From G965216255 sp965216255 (GTDB lineage: Bacteria; Bacteroidota; Rhodothermia; Rhodothermales; Bin80): 64,000 bases of DNA. The notes below the pieces were generated by a model. The model was not told the origin of the DNA and ran no database searches. It saw only the letters and a program-made list of their open reading frames with translations. This document shows positions 9,335 to 18,049 of this stretch, one piece after another. Location of the stretch: contig OZ244148.1 in NCBI GenBank assembly GCA_965216255.1, positions 2,418,001-2,482,000 of the forward strand. Direction: 5' to 3'. Numbering within the stretch: position 1 is the stretch's first letter; the number at the start of each line of letters is the position of its first letter. The position numbers were made by a program, and so were the translations under genes.

Positions 9335-9865
9335 TCAGAGGCGCCCGGGATGGGCGGCAAGAAATGCCCCCCAGTCCGCATACCGGGGCGCACTTTTGCG
9401 ATGGCTATGGCAGAGCGCTATGGCGAGGGCATCTGACGCGTCATGGCGCAGCACCGATTCCGGATCCGGGAAGACAAGCAGGCTTTTCACCATAAACCGG
9501 ACCTGCTCTTTCGATGCATTGCCATTACCCGTTACGGACTTCTTTACCGTCTTTGGCGTGTACTGCGAAACGGGCACGCCGCCATTTATGGCCGCGAGCA
9601 TGGCCGCGGCCTGCGCCCGCCCGAGCTTGAGCATGGACTGTGGATTCTGGCCGTAGACCGGCATCTCGACCGCGCACGCATCGGGCCCGCACCGGCGGAC
9701 CAGCGCCGCCACGACGTCATATATGGATTTTAGCCGATTCGCGTGATCCGGCATTGACCCCACATCCAGCACGCCATACTCCACCACCTCGCGTACAGAA
9801 CCGGCCACGCGCACGACCCCGTAGCCGGAACGCAGCGATCCGGGATCAATGCCCAGGATAATCAT
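9335..9865 (-). CDS. ruvC: Crossover junction endodeoxyribonuclease RuvC
   Basis: 176 aa, usual length. It resolves Holliday junctions with RuvAB in recombinational repair. Catalytic acidic residues are Asp7 in ILGIDPGS, Glu67 in ACAVEMPVYG, and His141/Asp142/Asp145 in RHDASDALAIA. The start ATG overlaps the stop of yebC by four bases (ATGA), so the two are translationally coupled, a common bacterial arrangement. Confidence 0.95.
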   Translation of the reverse strand: MIILGIDPGSLRSGYGVVRVAGSVREVVEYGVLDVGSMPDHANRLKSIYDVVAALVRRCGPDACAVEMPVYGQNPQSMLKLGRAQAAAMLAAINGGVPVSQYTPKTVKKSVTGNGNASKEQVRFMVKSLLVFPDPESVLRHDASDALAIALCHSHRKSAPRYADWGAFLAAHPGRL

Positions 9866-10584
9866 GATGGGGTCATGTTGGTGTAGACCGCCTGCACATC
9901 CTGATGCTCCACCAGGCGCTCAATAAAGGCCTGGGTGCGCGAGGCTACGCCTTCTGCCAGCGTCACGCTCGTTTTCGGCAGGCGAACAAGACTTGCCTCG
10001 ACCGACCTAATACCTGCCTCAAGCAGTTGGGTCTGCACATCGTCGAAGGTCTCCACCGAAGTGATGACCATATACATGCCGTCGTCCTCTTCCAGGTCCT
10101 CGGCGCCTGCCTCCACGGCTAGCTCAAATACCGCCATTTCGTCGTGGTCGGAAGCCGCAATCTGGATGACGCCCTTGCGATCAAAAAGATAGGCCACGCC
10201 GCCTGCCTTGCTCAGACTGCCACCGCTCTTTGAAAACAAGAGGCGCAGATCCGCCACGGTCCGGTTGGTATTGTCGGTCAGCGCCTCCACCAGGACGGCC
10301 ACGCCGCCTGCCGCATAGCCTTCGTAGGTGCATTCCTCGTAATCCTGGCCTTCAATCTCGCCCATGCCCCGCTTTATCGCGCGTTCAATATTCTCCTTGG
10401 GCATGTTTTCGCCCTTGGCCTTCTGTACCGCCAGGGCGAGCCTAGCATTCATGCCGGGCTCGCGCCCCCCCTCACGTACAGCAACCGTTATGTCACGTCC
10501 AATACGCGCCCACGCTTTCGAGCGCCGGATGTCAGTTACGGCCTTCTGCCGCTTGATCTTCGACCATTTATTGTGACCCGACAT
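9862..10584 (-). CDS. yebC: YebC/PmpR/TACO1-family protein
   Basis: 240 aa, typical. The N-terminal motif MSGHNKWSKIKRQKAVTDIR and the ARLALAVQKAKGENMPKENI helix are diagnostic; EDYEECTYEGYAAGGVAVLV-type motif (about 77-97) and the three-domain layout fit. Members were described as DNA-binding regulators and, more recently, as translation factors helping ribosomes through proline-rich stalls. It sits between carB (7 bases upstream) and ruvC. Confidence 0.93.
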   Translation of the reverse strand: MSGHNKWSKIKRQKAVTDIRRSKAWARIGRDITVAVREGGREPGMNARLALAVQKAKGENMPKENIERAIKRGMGEIEGQDYEECTYEGYAAGGVAVLVEALTDNTNRTVADLRLLFSKSGGSLSKAGGVAYLFDRKGVIQIAASDHDEMAVFELAVEAGAEDLEEDDGMYMVITSVETFDDVQTQLLEAGIRSVEASLVRLPKTSVTLAEGVASRTQAFIERLVEHQDVQAVYTNMTPS

Positions 10585-10590
10585 GGCACT

Positions 10591-13419
10591 TTAGCGGGAC
10601 AGATACAGGTTGCGCATTTCGTACGGGCGGCTGAAATGCGCGTCCGTGAGCGCGTCCACGAAGGCAATGGCTTCTCCCGTCGACTTCATTTCCGGGCCCA
10701 GTTCCTTGCGAACTTCCGGGAATTTGTCCCAGGAAAACACGGGCTCCTTGATGGCATATCCCTCAAGCTTGGAGACCAGGTCCCCGCGGGCCCGCATCGG
10801 GGCAAGCTTGTGGCCCAGTATCACATGCGTGGCGATACGGGCGACGGGAACCCCGGTGGCCTTGGCCACGAATGGCACGGTGCGCGAGGCCCGCGGATTG
10901 GCCTCTATTACATATACACGCCCGTCCTTGACGATAAGTTGCACGTTTATGAGGCCGATCACGTCCAGGCGATGGGCAATTGCCGTCACATAGCGCCGGA
11001 TGCTCTCAATAATATCTTCGGACAGCGAATACGGGGGAAGCACCGCCGTCGAATCGCCGGAATGCACGCCCGCCGGCTCAATTTGCTGCATGATGCCCGT
11101 AATCCACACATCCTTACGGTCGCGCACCGCGTCCACATCGATTTCGATGCTGTCCTCGAAGAAAAGGTCAAGCAGAATGTCGTTACCCGGCATGGATGCC
11201 AGAATATTGGTCACGTACTGCTCTACTTCCTCTTTGTTGAGTGCAATGCGCATGCCGCGCCCGCCGAGGACGTAGCTCGGCCGTACGAGGATGGGATATC
11301 CGATGCCCTCTGCCACCCGCACCGCGTCGTAGACCGTACTAGCCATGCCGTAGGTGGGTGACGGGATGTCGAGTTCCCGCAGGACCTCCGAAAACTTGCC
11401 CCGGTTTTCCGCAAGGTCCATCATTTCATAGGACGTCCCAAGTATGGGGATGCCCCGGTCCGTGAGCTTGCCCGCAAGCTTGAGAGCCGTTTGTCCGCCG
11501 AGCTGCACAATTACCCCCTCTGGCTGCTCGTGCTCAATTACGTCAAGGACCCGCTCCCAGAATACGGGCTCGAAATAGAGCTTGCTGGCAACGTCAAAAT
11601 CCGTCGAGACTGTCTCCGGATTGCAATTGATCATGATCGCCTCGAAGCCGAGGTCCCGCGCCGCCTGCACGCCATGCACACACGAATAGTCGAACTCTAT
11701 GCCCTGCCCTATTCGATTTGGCCCGCTTCCCAGAATGATGACCTTGCGCCCCTCCGTGATCGGACTTTCGTTCGAGGTGGCGTACGAGGAATAGTAGTAC
11801 GGGGTCTGGGCGGGAAACTCTCCTGCGCAGGTGTCGACAAGCTGAAACACGCTCCGTATCCCCAACTGCAGGCGATGGCTGCGTACATCGTCTTCCGTCA
11901 GCTCGCCCTCGAGCAGGAAAGCGAGCTGTTCGTCCGAGAATCCATGCTGCTTTGCCCTCAGCAGGAGCTGAGGGTCCAGATCGCCGAGCCGATAGCGGCG
12001 AAGCTCCGCCTCCACGTCGACGAGGTACCTGATTTCCCGCAGGAACCAGGGATCTACCTTCGTGATGTCGTGGATCTCCTCCACGGAGGCACCCAGCTTG
12101 AAGGCGTTGCGGATCTGGAGCGTGCGGTCCCAGTACGGCTTGCGCAGGCGCTCGCGCACTATCATGCGGCCCTCATCTTCGCGGTCGGCACCGAGGCCGG
12201 CATAGCCGATCTCGAGACTCTGCCACGCTTTTTGCAGGCTCTCCGCAAAGGTACGGCCGATGGCCATGACTTCTCCCACCGCCTTCATCTGCGTAGTCAA
12301 CTCCTCGTCCACGCCTTCGAACTTGTCAAAATTCCAGCGGGGAATCTTGGTCACGACGTAATCAATGGCAGGCTCAAAACAGGCACTGGTCGTACCCGTA
12401 ACCTCGTTCGTCAACTCATCGAGGGTATAGCCGACAGCCAAACGTGCGGCCACTTTGGCAATCGGGTAACCGGTCGCCTTGGAAGCCAGGGCCGAGGAGC
12501 GGGAAACGCGGGGATTGATTTCTACGGCAATCATGCGTCCGTCCTCGGGATTTACCCCGAACTGCACGTTGCAGCCGCCGGCAAACGTTCCGATGGAGCG
12601 CATCATCTTGATCGCCGTGTCCCGCATCAGCTGGAATTGCTTGTCCGTCAGCGTCTGCACCGGCGCTACCGTGACCGAGTCGCCGGTATGCACGCCCATG
12701 GGATCCACATTCTCAATGGAGCAGATGATGATCACGTTGTCGTTGGAATCGCGAAGCAACTCCAGTTCGAATTCCTTCCAGCCAAAGACGGATTCCTCGA
12801 TCAGAACCTCGTGCACCGGAGAAATCTCCAGGCCACGCGTCACCTTTCGCTTGAATTCAGCCGGGCTCCAAACGATGCCGCCGCCGGCGCCCCCGAGCGT
12901 AAAGGAAGGGCGGATCACGACGGGCAGTCCCCCCAGCGACTGCGTGATTTCCTTGGCCTGAAGAAGGCTTTTGGCCACGTGGCTACGCGCCTGGTCCACA
13001 CCGATTCGCTCCATAAGGTCACGAAACAGTTGCCGGTCCTCCGTGATGTGGATTGCGTCAATATCCACGCCGATTACTTCGACGCCCTGCTTCCGCCAGT
13101 AGCCTTCCCGGTGGAGCCGGTCCGCGATATTCAGCCCCGTTTGCCCTCCCATGGTGGGAAGCACGGCATCCGGCTTCTCCTTCTCGACGATGCGGCGGAT
13201 GGACTGCGGGGTCAGCTCCGCGAGGTACACCGTATCGGCCGTCATGGGATCGGTCATGATGGTGGCCGGATTCGAATTCACAAGCACCACCGTGTACCCT
13301 TCAGCCCTCAGGGCCCGGCAGGCCTGCGTACCGGAATAATCGAACTCGCAGGCCTGTCCGATGACGATGGGGCCCGACCCAATGAGCAGAATCTTGTGTA
13401 TGTCGGTCCGCTTCGGCAT
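10591..13419 (-). CDS. carB: Carbamoyl-phosphate synthase large subunit, lacking the allosteric domain
   Basis: 942 aa. Both ATP-grasp halves are present: the carboxyphosphate half starts [20 protein letters not shown] with [12 protein letters not shown] and [20 protein letters not shown]-type motifs, and the carbamoyl-phosphate half starts near residue 553 with [20 protein letters not shown] and contains [20 protein letters not shown]. The protein stops soon after FSRPYEMRN, about where the roughly 130-residue C-terminal MGS-like allosteric domain (UMP/ornithine site in E. coli) would begin. The downstream sequence is yebC, so the domain is missing, not split off. It makes carbamoyl phosphate for pyrimidines and arginine with CarA, encoded 11 bases upstream. 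Confidence 0.95.
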   Translation of the reverse strand: [942 protein letters not shown]

Positions 13420-13430
13420 GCAATCTGGCG

Positions 13431-14519
13431 CTACGGTTTTCCAGAGATGAGGTGCAGAAACTGTTCGAACAGATAGCGGCTGTCGTGCGGCCCGGGCGAA
13501 GCCTCTGGATGGTACTGCACGCTTAGGCCCGCGCAGGCCTTGAATCCCAGACCCTCCAGCGTGCCGTCATTGAGATTAACGTGTGTCATCGTGGCCAGCG
13601 CCGCATCCACGGACTCGGGATCCACCGCGAAGCCGTGATTCTGCGTAGTGACCTCCACGCGGCCGGTCTGCAGGTTCTTTACCGGCTGGTTGGCACCGCG
13701 GTGCCCGACATACATCTTGTACACAGCAAAGCCCTGCGCAAGGGCCATTAGCTGGTGCCCAAGACATATCCCGAAAAGAGGCCGCTCTTGATCCATGGCA
13801 CCCCGCACCATGGCAACAGCCTCGGGCATGGCCCTTGGATCACCGGGGCCGTTAGAAAAGAATAGGCCGTCCGGGCGCCAGTTGAGAACGTCCGTCAGCG
13901 GCGCGGACCCGGGAAAGACCCGCACCGTGCAGCCGAGCTGCGCAAACGTGCGCAGGATATTCCGCTTGCAACCGAAGTCATACACGGCAATGCGAGGCCC
14001 CGCGCCGTCGGCCCAGTCGTACGGATCAGACGCCCCCACCTTCGAGGCCAATTCAAGCCCCTCCATCGAAGGCCACGAGCGCGCCTTTTCGAGGAGGCTG
14101 CGCTCATCCAGATCCTCGGATGAGATGACGGCATTCATCACCCCTCGGGCCCGAATGTGTCGCACCAGGCTGCGCGTGTCGACGTTCGCGATCCCCACCA
14201 GGCCGTGCCGCTCCATGAAAGCGCCAAGCGACTCGTCAGCTTGCGCGTTAGAATATTCGTGCGAAAAAGTGCGCACGACAAAACCGGCAATCATGGGACG
14301 CGGCGCCTCCAGATCCAGGTTCAGGGCACCGTAGTTACCGATATGCGGGTAGGTCATCATCATGATCTGTCCGTAGTAGGACGGATCCGTCATGATCTCC
14401 TGGTAGCCGGTCATGCTCGTGTTGAAGCAGAGCTCGCCGCCGGCCTCTCCCCGCGCACCAATGGCCAGCCCGGCCACAATGGTGCCATCCTCCAGAACCA
14501 GTTTGCAGCGTGACGCCAT
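13431..14519 (-). CDS. carA: Carbamoyl-phosphate synthase small (glutaminase) subunit
   Basis: 362 aa. The N-terminal CPSase small-chain domain (FNTSMTGYQEIMTDPSY, about 32-48) precedes a class I glutamine amidotransferase with the nucleophile Cys252 in LFGICLGHQL and His337/Glu339 in QYHPEASPGP. It hydrolyses glutamine and channels ammonia to CarB. First gene of the carA-carB-yebC-ruvC run. A terminator-like hairpin lies about 33 bases upstream of the start, which suggests attenuation. Confidence 0.96.
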   Translation of the reverse strand: MASRCKLVLEDGTIVAGLAIGARGEAGGELCFNTSMTGYQEIMTDPSYYGQIMMMTYPHIGNYGALNLDLEAPRPMIAGFVVRTFSHEYSNAQADESLGAFMERHGLVGIANVDTRSLVRHIRARGVMNAVISSEDLDERSLLEKARSWPSMEGLELASKVGASDPYDWADGAGPRIAVYDFGCKRNILRTFAQLGCTVRVFPGSAPLTDVLNWRPDGLFFSNGPGDPRAMPEAVAMVRGAMDQERPLFGICLGHQLMALAQGFAVYKMYVGHRGANQPVKNLQTGRVEVTTQNHGFAVDPESVDAALATMTHVNLNDGTLEGLGFKACAGLSVQYHPEASPGPHDSRYLFEQFLHLISGKP

Positions 14520-14551
14520 CGCCGAATGCTTCGCACGCCCGTATTGTCCAC

Positions 14552-14580
14552 AAAAAAACCCTCCCGCTTTGCGGGAAGGT
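14552..14580 (-). terminator. Intrinsic terminator-like hairpin in the carA leader
   Basis: On the minus strand a 10-bp stem (ACCTTCCCGC / GCGGGAGGGT, loop AAA) is followed by seven T residues ending about 33 bases before the carA ATG. No minus-strand gene lies between it and the divergent tonB gene, so it is not simply the terminator of an upstream gene. A smaller hairpin (GCGCC...GGCGC) lies just before it at about 14595-14615. Together they look like a transcription attenuator. Confidence 0.65.
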
Positions 14581-14749
14581 CAACACCTACGCGCCTGCAA
14601 ATCTACGGCGCAGTAATGGATTACACAAGATTCGACGTGCGATTAACCGCGGCTTCAAACTCTGCTGCGGAACATAGCGGCACGGGCTTCGAACCATGGA
14701 GTGAACGTGCCTGCGTAACAGGCGGGTATGGTTAGACGTACGACGACCC

Positions 14750-15436
14750 ATGGCAACAGGCCGCACACATACTCCAAGCGATCGCAGAGGCAGTTACTTG
14801 ATCCGAGTGCAGTGCTGCTTCGCAACGAGTCTGCTGCTGCTGCTGCTCACTATCAAAGTATGGCCCGTGCCGACAGATGACGCACCCAATGACATCGTCT
14901 ATTCTTCACGAGGTCCCGAAATAATCCTTCTGGAAGATGTCGTGCCCACGCGCCAGCAGCGGCAGCCACCCCCGCCCCCCGCTCCGCTCCCCCCGGTCAT
15001 AGTCCCAAATGACCGCATTCTGGAAGACGATCTGGTCTTCGACGACTCGTTTATTGAGGTCGAGGATCCTGGACTCGATAGCGAACTTGCGCCGGGCGAC
15101 CCGATTGGGGCCGCACCCACCGGCGCACGGGCCGAGTCTGCACCAAAACCCATTCGGATCGTGGAGCCGGAGTATCCACGAGCAGCTCGCCGCAAGAACA
15201 TACGTGCCGAAATCGTGATTACCGTCATCGTGGACAGCCGTGGCCGCGTGGAAGCGCCTACAATTGTAGAACGCTTCCTCCTGAAGGAAGCGAGCAGACA
15301 ACCGGTTTCCGAACTGGGCTACGGGCTCGAAGAAGCGGCGCTGAGCGCAGCTACGAGGTGGCTTTTCCGGCCAGCACAAAAGGATGGCAAGGCCGTGCGC
15401 AGCCAGCACGAGCTGTCGTTCAAGTTCGGTGTATAG
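14750..15436 (+). CDS. tonB: TonB-family energy transducer
   Basis: 228 aa. One N-terminal membrane helix (about 20-37, TSLLLLLLTIKVW) anchors it in the inner membrane. A proline-rich linker (PPPPPAPLPP, about 73-83) and an acidic stretch span the periplasm. The C-terminal TonB domain (about 133-228) shows IVEPEYPRAARRKNIRAEI, VIVDSRGRVEAPTIV and a closing ALSAATRWLFRPAQKDGKAV. It passes proton-motive-force energy to outer-membrane receptors such as the one at 27002-29836. No exbB/exbD neighbours in the window. Confidence 0.9.
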   Translation: MATGRTHTPSDRRGSYLIRVQCCFATSLLLLLLTIKVWPVPTDDAPNDIVYSSRGPEIILLEDVVPTRQQRQPPPPPAPLPPVIVPNDRILEDDLVFDDSFIEVEDPGLDSELAPGDPIGAAPTGARAESAPKPIRIVEPEYPRAARRKNIRAEIVITVIVDSRGRVEAPTIVERFLLKEASRQPVSELGYGLEEAALSAATRWLFRPAQKDGKAVRSQHELSFKFGV

Positions 15437-15712
15437 AACAAATCCAGAGAGGAGCCATCTACCGGATACAGTCTATGGTTTTAGATCCATTCATCAAAGC
15501 GAATCGCCCGGCAGAAGCAGCCTAACCTTTTCCCTGGCCTAAGCAGCATACGCTTAAGACCGGTGTCCACTGGCACGAGAGCCTTCACGCAATTCCGTGT
15601 TGGCCGATCCTGCGACGGCGCGTTTGGGAAAGGCATCCTTTCAGGTGCGACGCACCCGCGTCTGCAGGCACAGGATGGCGATTGACGCTGCAGAACCGCA
15701 GTGCCGCACAAT

Positions 15713-16261
15713 TCACGGCCGGACGCCCTCATATGGGCGGCGCCTAGGTATCCAACGCGGCACGTTCACCTTGTACTGTCGATAGCTGTGACCAAACCGC
15801 TGTTCAAGTCGCGGCTCCTCTACCAACCTGAAATAAATCGTGTTAAGAAGGAAAAAGACTGACATCCAACCGGCCAAATACCAAGAGCCCAGGAGGAGCG
15901 ATTCGGCACCGAGCATGAGGAGCACACTCGTTATCATGGGATTGCGGACATGGCGATAGGGTCCGCGAATAACCAGTCTCTTTGGCGGATCCCACGGCGC
16001 AGGCGTGCCTTGGCCGGCCGTCACAAAGAGCCTGACAGTCCAGACAGCCAAAATGAAGCCAGGCACCGCTAGTGCCATGCCCACCCAGAACCGGGGGTGG
16101 ATCGGCCCTGCCGGCGCCATTGCTCCGGGCTCGTCGGCCAGTAGCCACAGTATCGTACCGGGAACGTAAACAAGGGCCGTCCCGGGAAGGATTACAATGC
16201 CCTTGACGAGCCTAAGAATCATGCTCGTTGCTGTTACATGGCGGTCCTGGATCTCATTCAT
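15713..16261 (-). CDS. Isoprenylcysteine carboxyl methyltransferase-like membrane protein
   Basis: 182 aa with four or five hydrophobic helices (about 18-40, 56-80, 108-150). The C-terminal half has the ICMT/PEMT signature: GPYRHVRNPM, a glutamate pair in LVEEPRLEQRFGHSYRQY, and PRWIPRRRP. Such proteins bind SAM at the membrane face and methylate small lipids or prenylated/other substrates; the bacterial substrate is unknown. It ends a minus-strand gene series after folK and the deoxynucleoside kinase, with a 166-base gap. Confidence 0.8.
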   Translation of the reverse strand: MNEIQDRHVTATSMILRLVKGIVILPGTALVYVPGTILWLLADEPGAMAPAGPIHPRFWVGMALAVPGFILAVWTVRLFVTAGQGTPAPWDPPKRLVIRGPYRHVRNPMITSVLLMLGAESLLLGSWYLAGWMSVFFLLNTIYFRLVEEPRLEQRFGHSYRQYKVNVPRWIPRRRPYEGVRP

Positions 16262-16427
16262 CCATGATAGACTAGTCAGGATATTCTACGCAATCCGAAC
16301 CTGCACTGTTTTGGCACAGCTATTCTATCGTGCAAACATTCTACGCATGCCCATGACTTCAAGTGGAATCGTTGAAAGATCGTTTTCGCTTCAAAAACGG
16401 GCCAACGGAGCCAGGAAGACACCTTGC

Positions 16428-16604
16428 CTACTCGATATCGACCCACTTGGCATCCTCGATTTCTGTGTCCTGCACCTTCTTATTCGAAGAATTCTGCAAC
16501 GGCTCAGACCTGCCCCGAGAATCGCAGAGAATGGCCCTTATCAAGCCGGTCCCACTGCGATAAAGGAAATAGCCGAGCACGAAGAGGACCAGAAACTTGA
16601 CCAT
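16428..16604 (-). CDS. Small membrane protein, 58 aa (DUF4834-like)
   Basis: Read from ATG 16604: a single hydrophobic helix (MVKFLVLFVLGYFLYRSGTG), a polar middle, and an acidic end TEIEDAKWVDIE. This helix-plus-acidic 'EDAxxxDIE' tail is typical of short DUF4834-like proteins of Bacteroidota. The start lies 3 bases after the stop of the deoxynucleoside kinase, so it is cotranscribed. Function unknown. Confidence 0.65.
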   Translation of the reverse strand: MVKFLVLFVLGYFLYRSGTGLIRAILCDSRGRSEPLQNSSNKKVQDTEIEDAKWVDIE

Positions 16605-16607
16605 GGA

Positions 16608-17276
16608 TTAGTCCTCTGAGTGCGTTGTGGGCGAAATCGGCCGAAAATACGTCGTGCCACTGCGCTGGGAGCGCGCGATCTGCAGCACTAGTTCGTCGAG
16701 TTCGTCGGGACGATCCAGATCTCCGAAATCCTCCGCGTTGACTATAAGGAGCGGGCTTTTCCTGTAGCGAAAATAATGAGCGGTATAGGCCTCACGCAGG
16801 TCCGACAGGTAGGAGCGATCCAGCGCGTGATGCCGATTCCGGCGCATGATGCACTGGAGTGCGCGGGAAAGGCCTGATTGCAGGAAAACCACCATATCCG
16901 GCCGCGGCGTTTCCTGGTCCATGGTACGGTACAGCCGGTCGTACAGCGCCAGTTCGTCGCCTGAAAGGTTCATGTGCGCGTAGATGCGGTCCTTGTCGAA
17001 CGTGTAATCGGCAATCACGAGCCGATGGAACAGGTCCCGGGCGTGGATCACCTTCTGCTGCCTGTATCGCATAATGAGAAAGGCCAGTTGTGTCTGGAAG
17101 GCCCACCTCGACCGGTCCGCGTGGAAACGCGCAAGGAACGGATTCTCCTGGCAGTCCTCCTGCACCAGCCGGGCGTGCATGCGCTTTGAAAGGTGTGCGG
17201 CGAGCCTGGACGCCCCGGCCCCCGGTATTCCATCAATTGCCACATACCGCAGATCTTCCGGCAGCGAAATTCGCAT
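16608..17276 (-). CDS. Deoxynucleoside kinase-family protein with altered P-loop
   Basis: 222 aa, the usual size of bacterial deoxyadenosine/deoxyguanosine kinases. Family landmarks: LVQEDCQENPFLARF (about 37-51), RWAFQTQLAFLIMRYRQQ, the DRS-like VIADYTFDKDRIYA, and a C-terminal PLLIVNAEDFGDL. The P-loop is GIPGAGAS (16-23), with alanine (codon GCG) where Walker A lysine is invariant. The codon reads unambiguously. It may be catalytically dead or have another role. It lies downstream of folK, a pairing common in Rhodothermales/Bacteroidota as far as I recall. Confidence 0.8.
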   Translation of the reverse strand: MRISLPEDLRYVAIDGIPGAGASRLAAHLSKRMHARLVQEDCQENPFLARFHADRSRWAFQTQLAFLIMRYRQQKVIHARDLFHRLVIADYTFDKDRIYAHMNLSGDELALYDRLYRTMDQETPRPDMVVFLQSGLSRALQCIMRRNRHHALDRSYLSDLREAYTAHYFRYRKSPLLIVNAEDFGDLDRPDELDELVLQIARSQRSGTTYFRPISPTTHSED

Positions 17277-17452
17277 GGGTTCATTTCTGGGCGGAGGCAG
17301 CAGGCGCCATGAGCCAACTACGCGCCGTGCCGCGCTTTAATTCGTGCGTATCCGCTCCTTCGAGGTCGGTTCCGTGCCATCAGGGCCCCGGTCCTGGCAG
17401 AGGAGCAACAGATGCGGGCCAGCGTGGAGCACGCACCCGACTGCCACACCGG

Positions 17453-17962
17453 TCAGACAAGTGCCAGCCTCGTCCTTACCAGCGCGCGCATGTCCTCGCA
17501 CCGCCGGAGCAGCGTCGCTACCGTGGCCTCATAAGGGGCCGGTACGTAGAGATGCGGCGCCACGTCATGCCAGGGTTGAAGAACAAAGCGCCGCTCACCC
17601 AGCCTCGGATGGGGCAGCGCCAGCTTTTCCGTGTGTATCACCGCCCTTCCCCACGTCAGCAGATCCACATCCAGTGTGCGCGGCGCCCACCGCACGACGG
17701 ACCGACGGCCCGCCTGCCGTTCCAGCGTCCGACAGAGGTCAAGCAGCCGCACCGGCATGAGACAAGTCCGGACCATGAGCACGGCATTCAGATACGGAGG
17801 CTGCTCTTCTTTCGGCACCAGCGTGTGCGCCTCCGCTTCATAAACGGCAGAGGCGGCAACCAACGCCACATCAGGACAGGCTCCTAGTGCCTGCACGGAC
17901 GCGCGCAGCGCCGCGAGGCGCTCGCCTAAATTGGCACCCAGCGCAATACTTGCAAGTTCCAT
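17453..17962 (-). CDS. folK: 2-amino-4-hydroxy-6-hydroxymethyldihydropteridine pyrophosphokinase
   Basis: 169 aa HPPK of folate synthesis, transferring pyrophosphate from ATP to the pterin. It begins with SIALGANLGERLAALRASVQ and has PYLNAVLMV, the magnesium-binding signature RWAPRTLDVDLL (about 91-102) and LPHPRLGERRFVLQPW. It starts 5 bases downstream of the tRNA-Arg gene on the same strand. Confidence 0.94.
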   Translation of the reverse strand: MELASIALGANLGERLAALRASVQALGACPDVALVAASAVYEAEAHTLVPKEEQPPYLNAVLMVRTCLMPVRLLDLCRTLERQAGRRSVVRWAPRTLDVDLLTWGRAVIHTEKLALPHPRLGERRFVLQPWHDVAPHLYVPAPYEATVATLLRRCEDMRALVRTRLALV

Positions 17963-17967
17963 GCCCT

Positions 17968-18043
17968 TGGTACCCCCGCCAGGACTCGAACCTGGATTTA
18001 CGGCTTAGGAGGCCGTCGCTCTATCCTGTTGAGCTACAGGGGC
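17968..18043 (-). tRNA. tRNA-Arg (anticodon CCT)
   Basis: 76 nt cloverleaf on the minus strand: acceptor GCCCCTG / CGGGGGT, D-stem GCTC/GAGC, anticodon stem ACGGC/GCCGT with loop CTCCTAA (anticodon CCT, reads AGG), T-arm CCAGG TTCGAGT CCTGG. The 3' CCA is encoded. It lies between rpe and folK. Confidence 0.95.
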
Positions 18044-18049
18044 CAGTCT

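Noticed and set aside
11491..13476. Long plus-strand open frame of 661 codons
   Set aside because: It is antisense to carB, which has full family motifs; the plus-strand product has no recognisable domain and arises from GC-rich codon bias.
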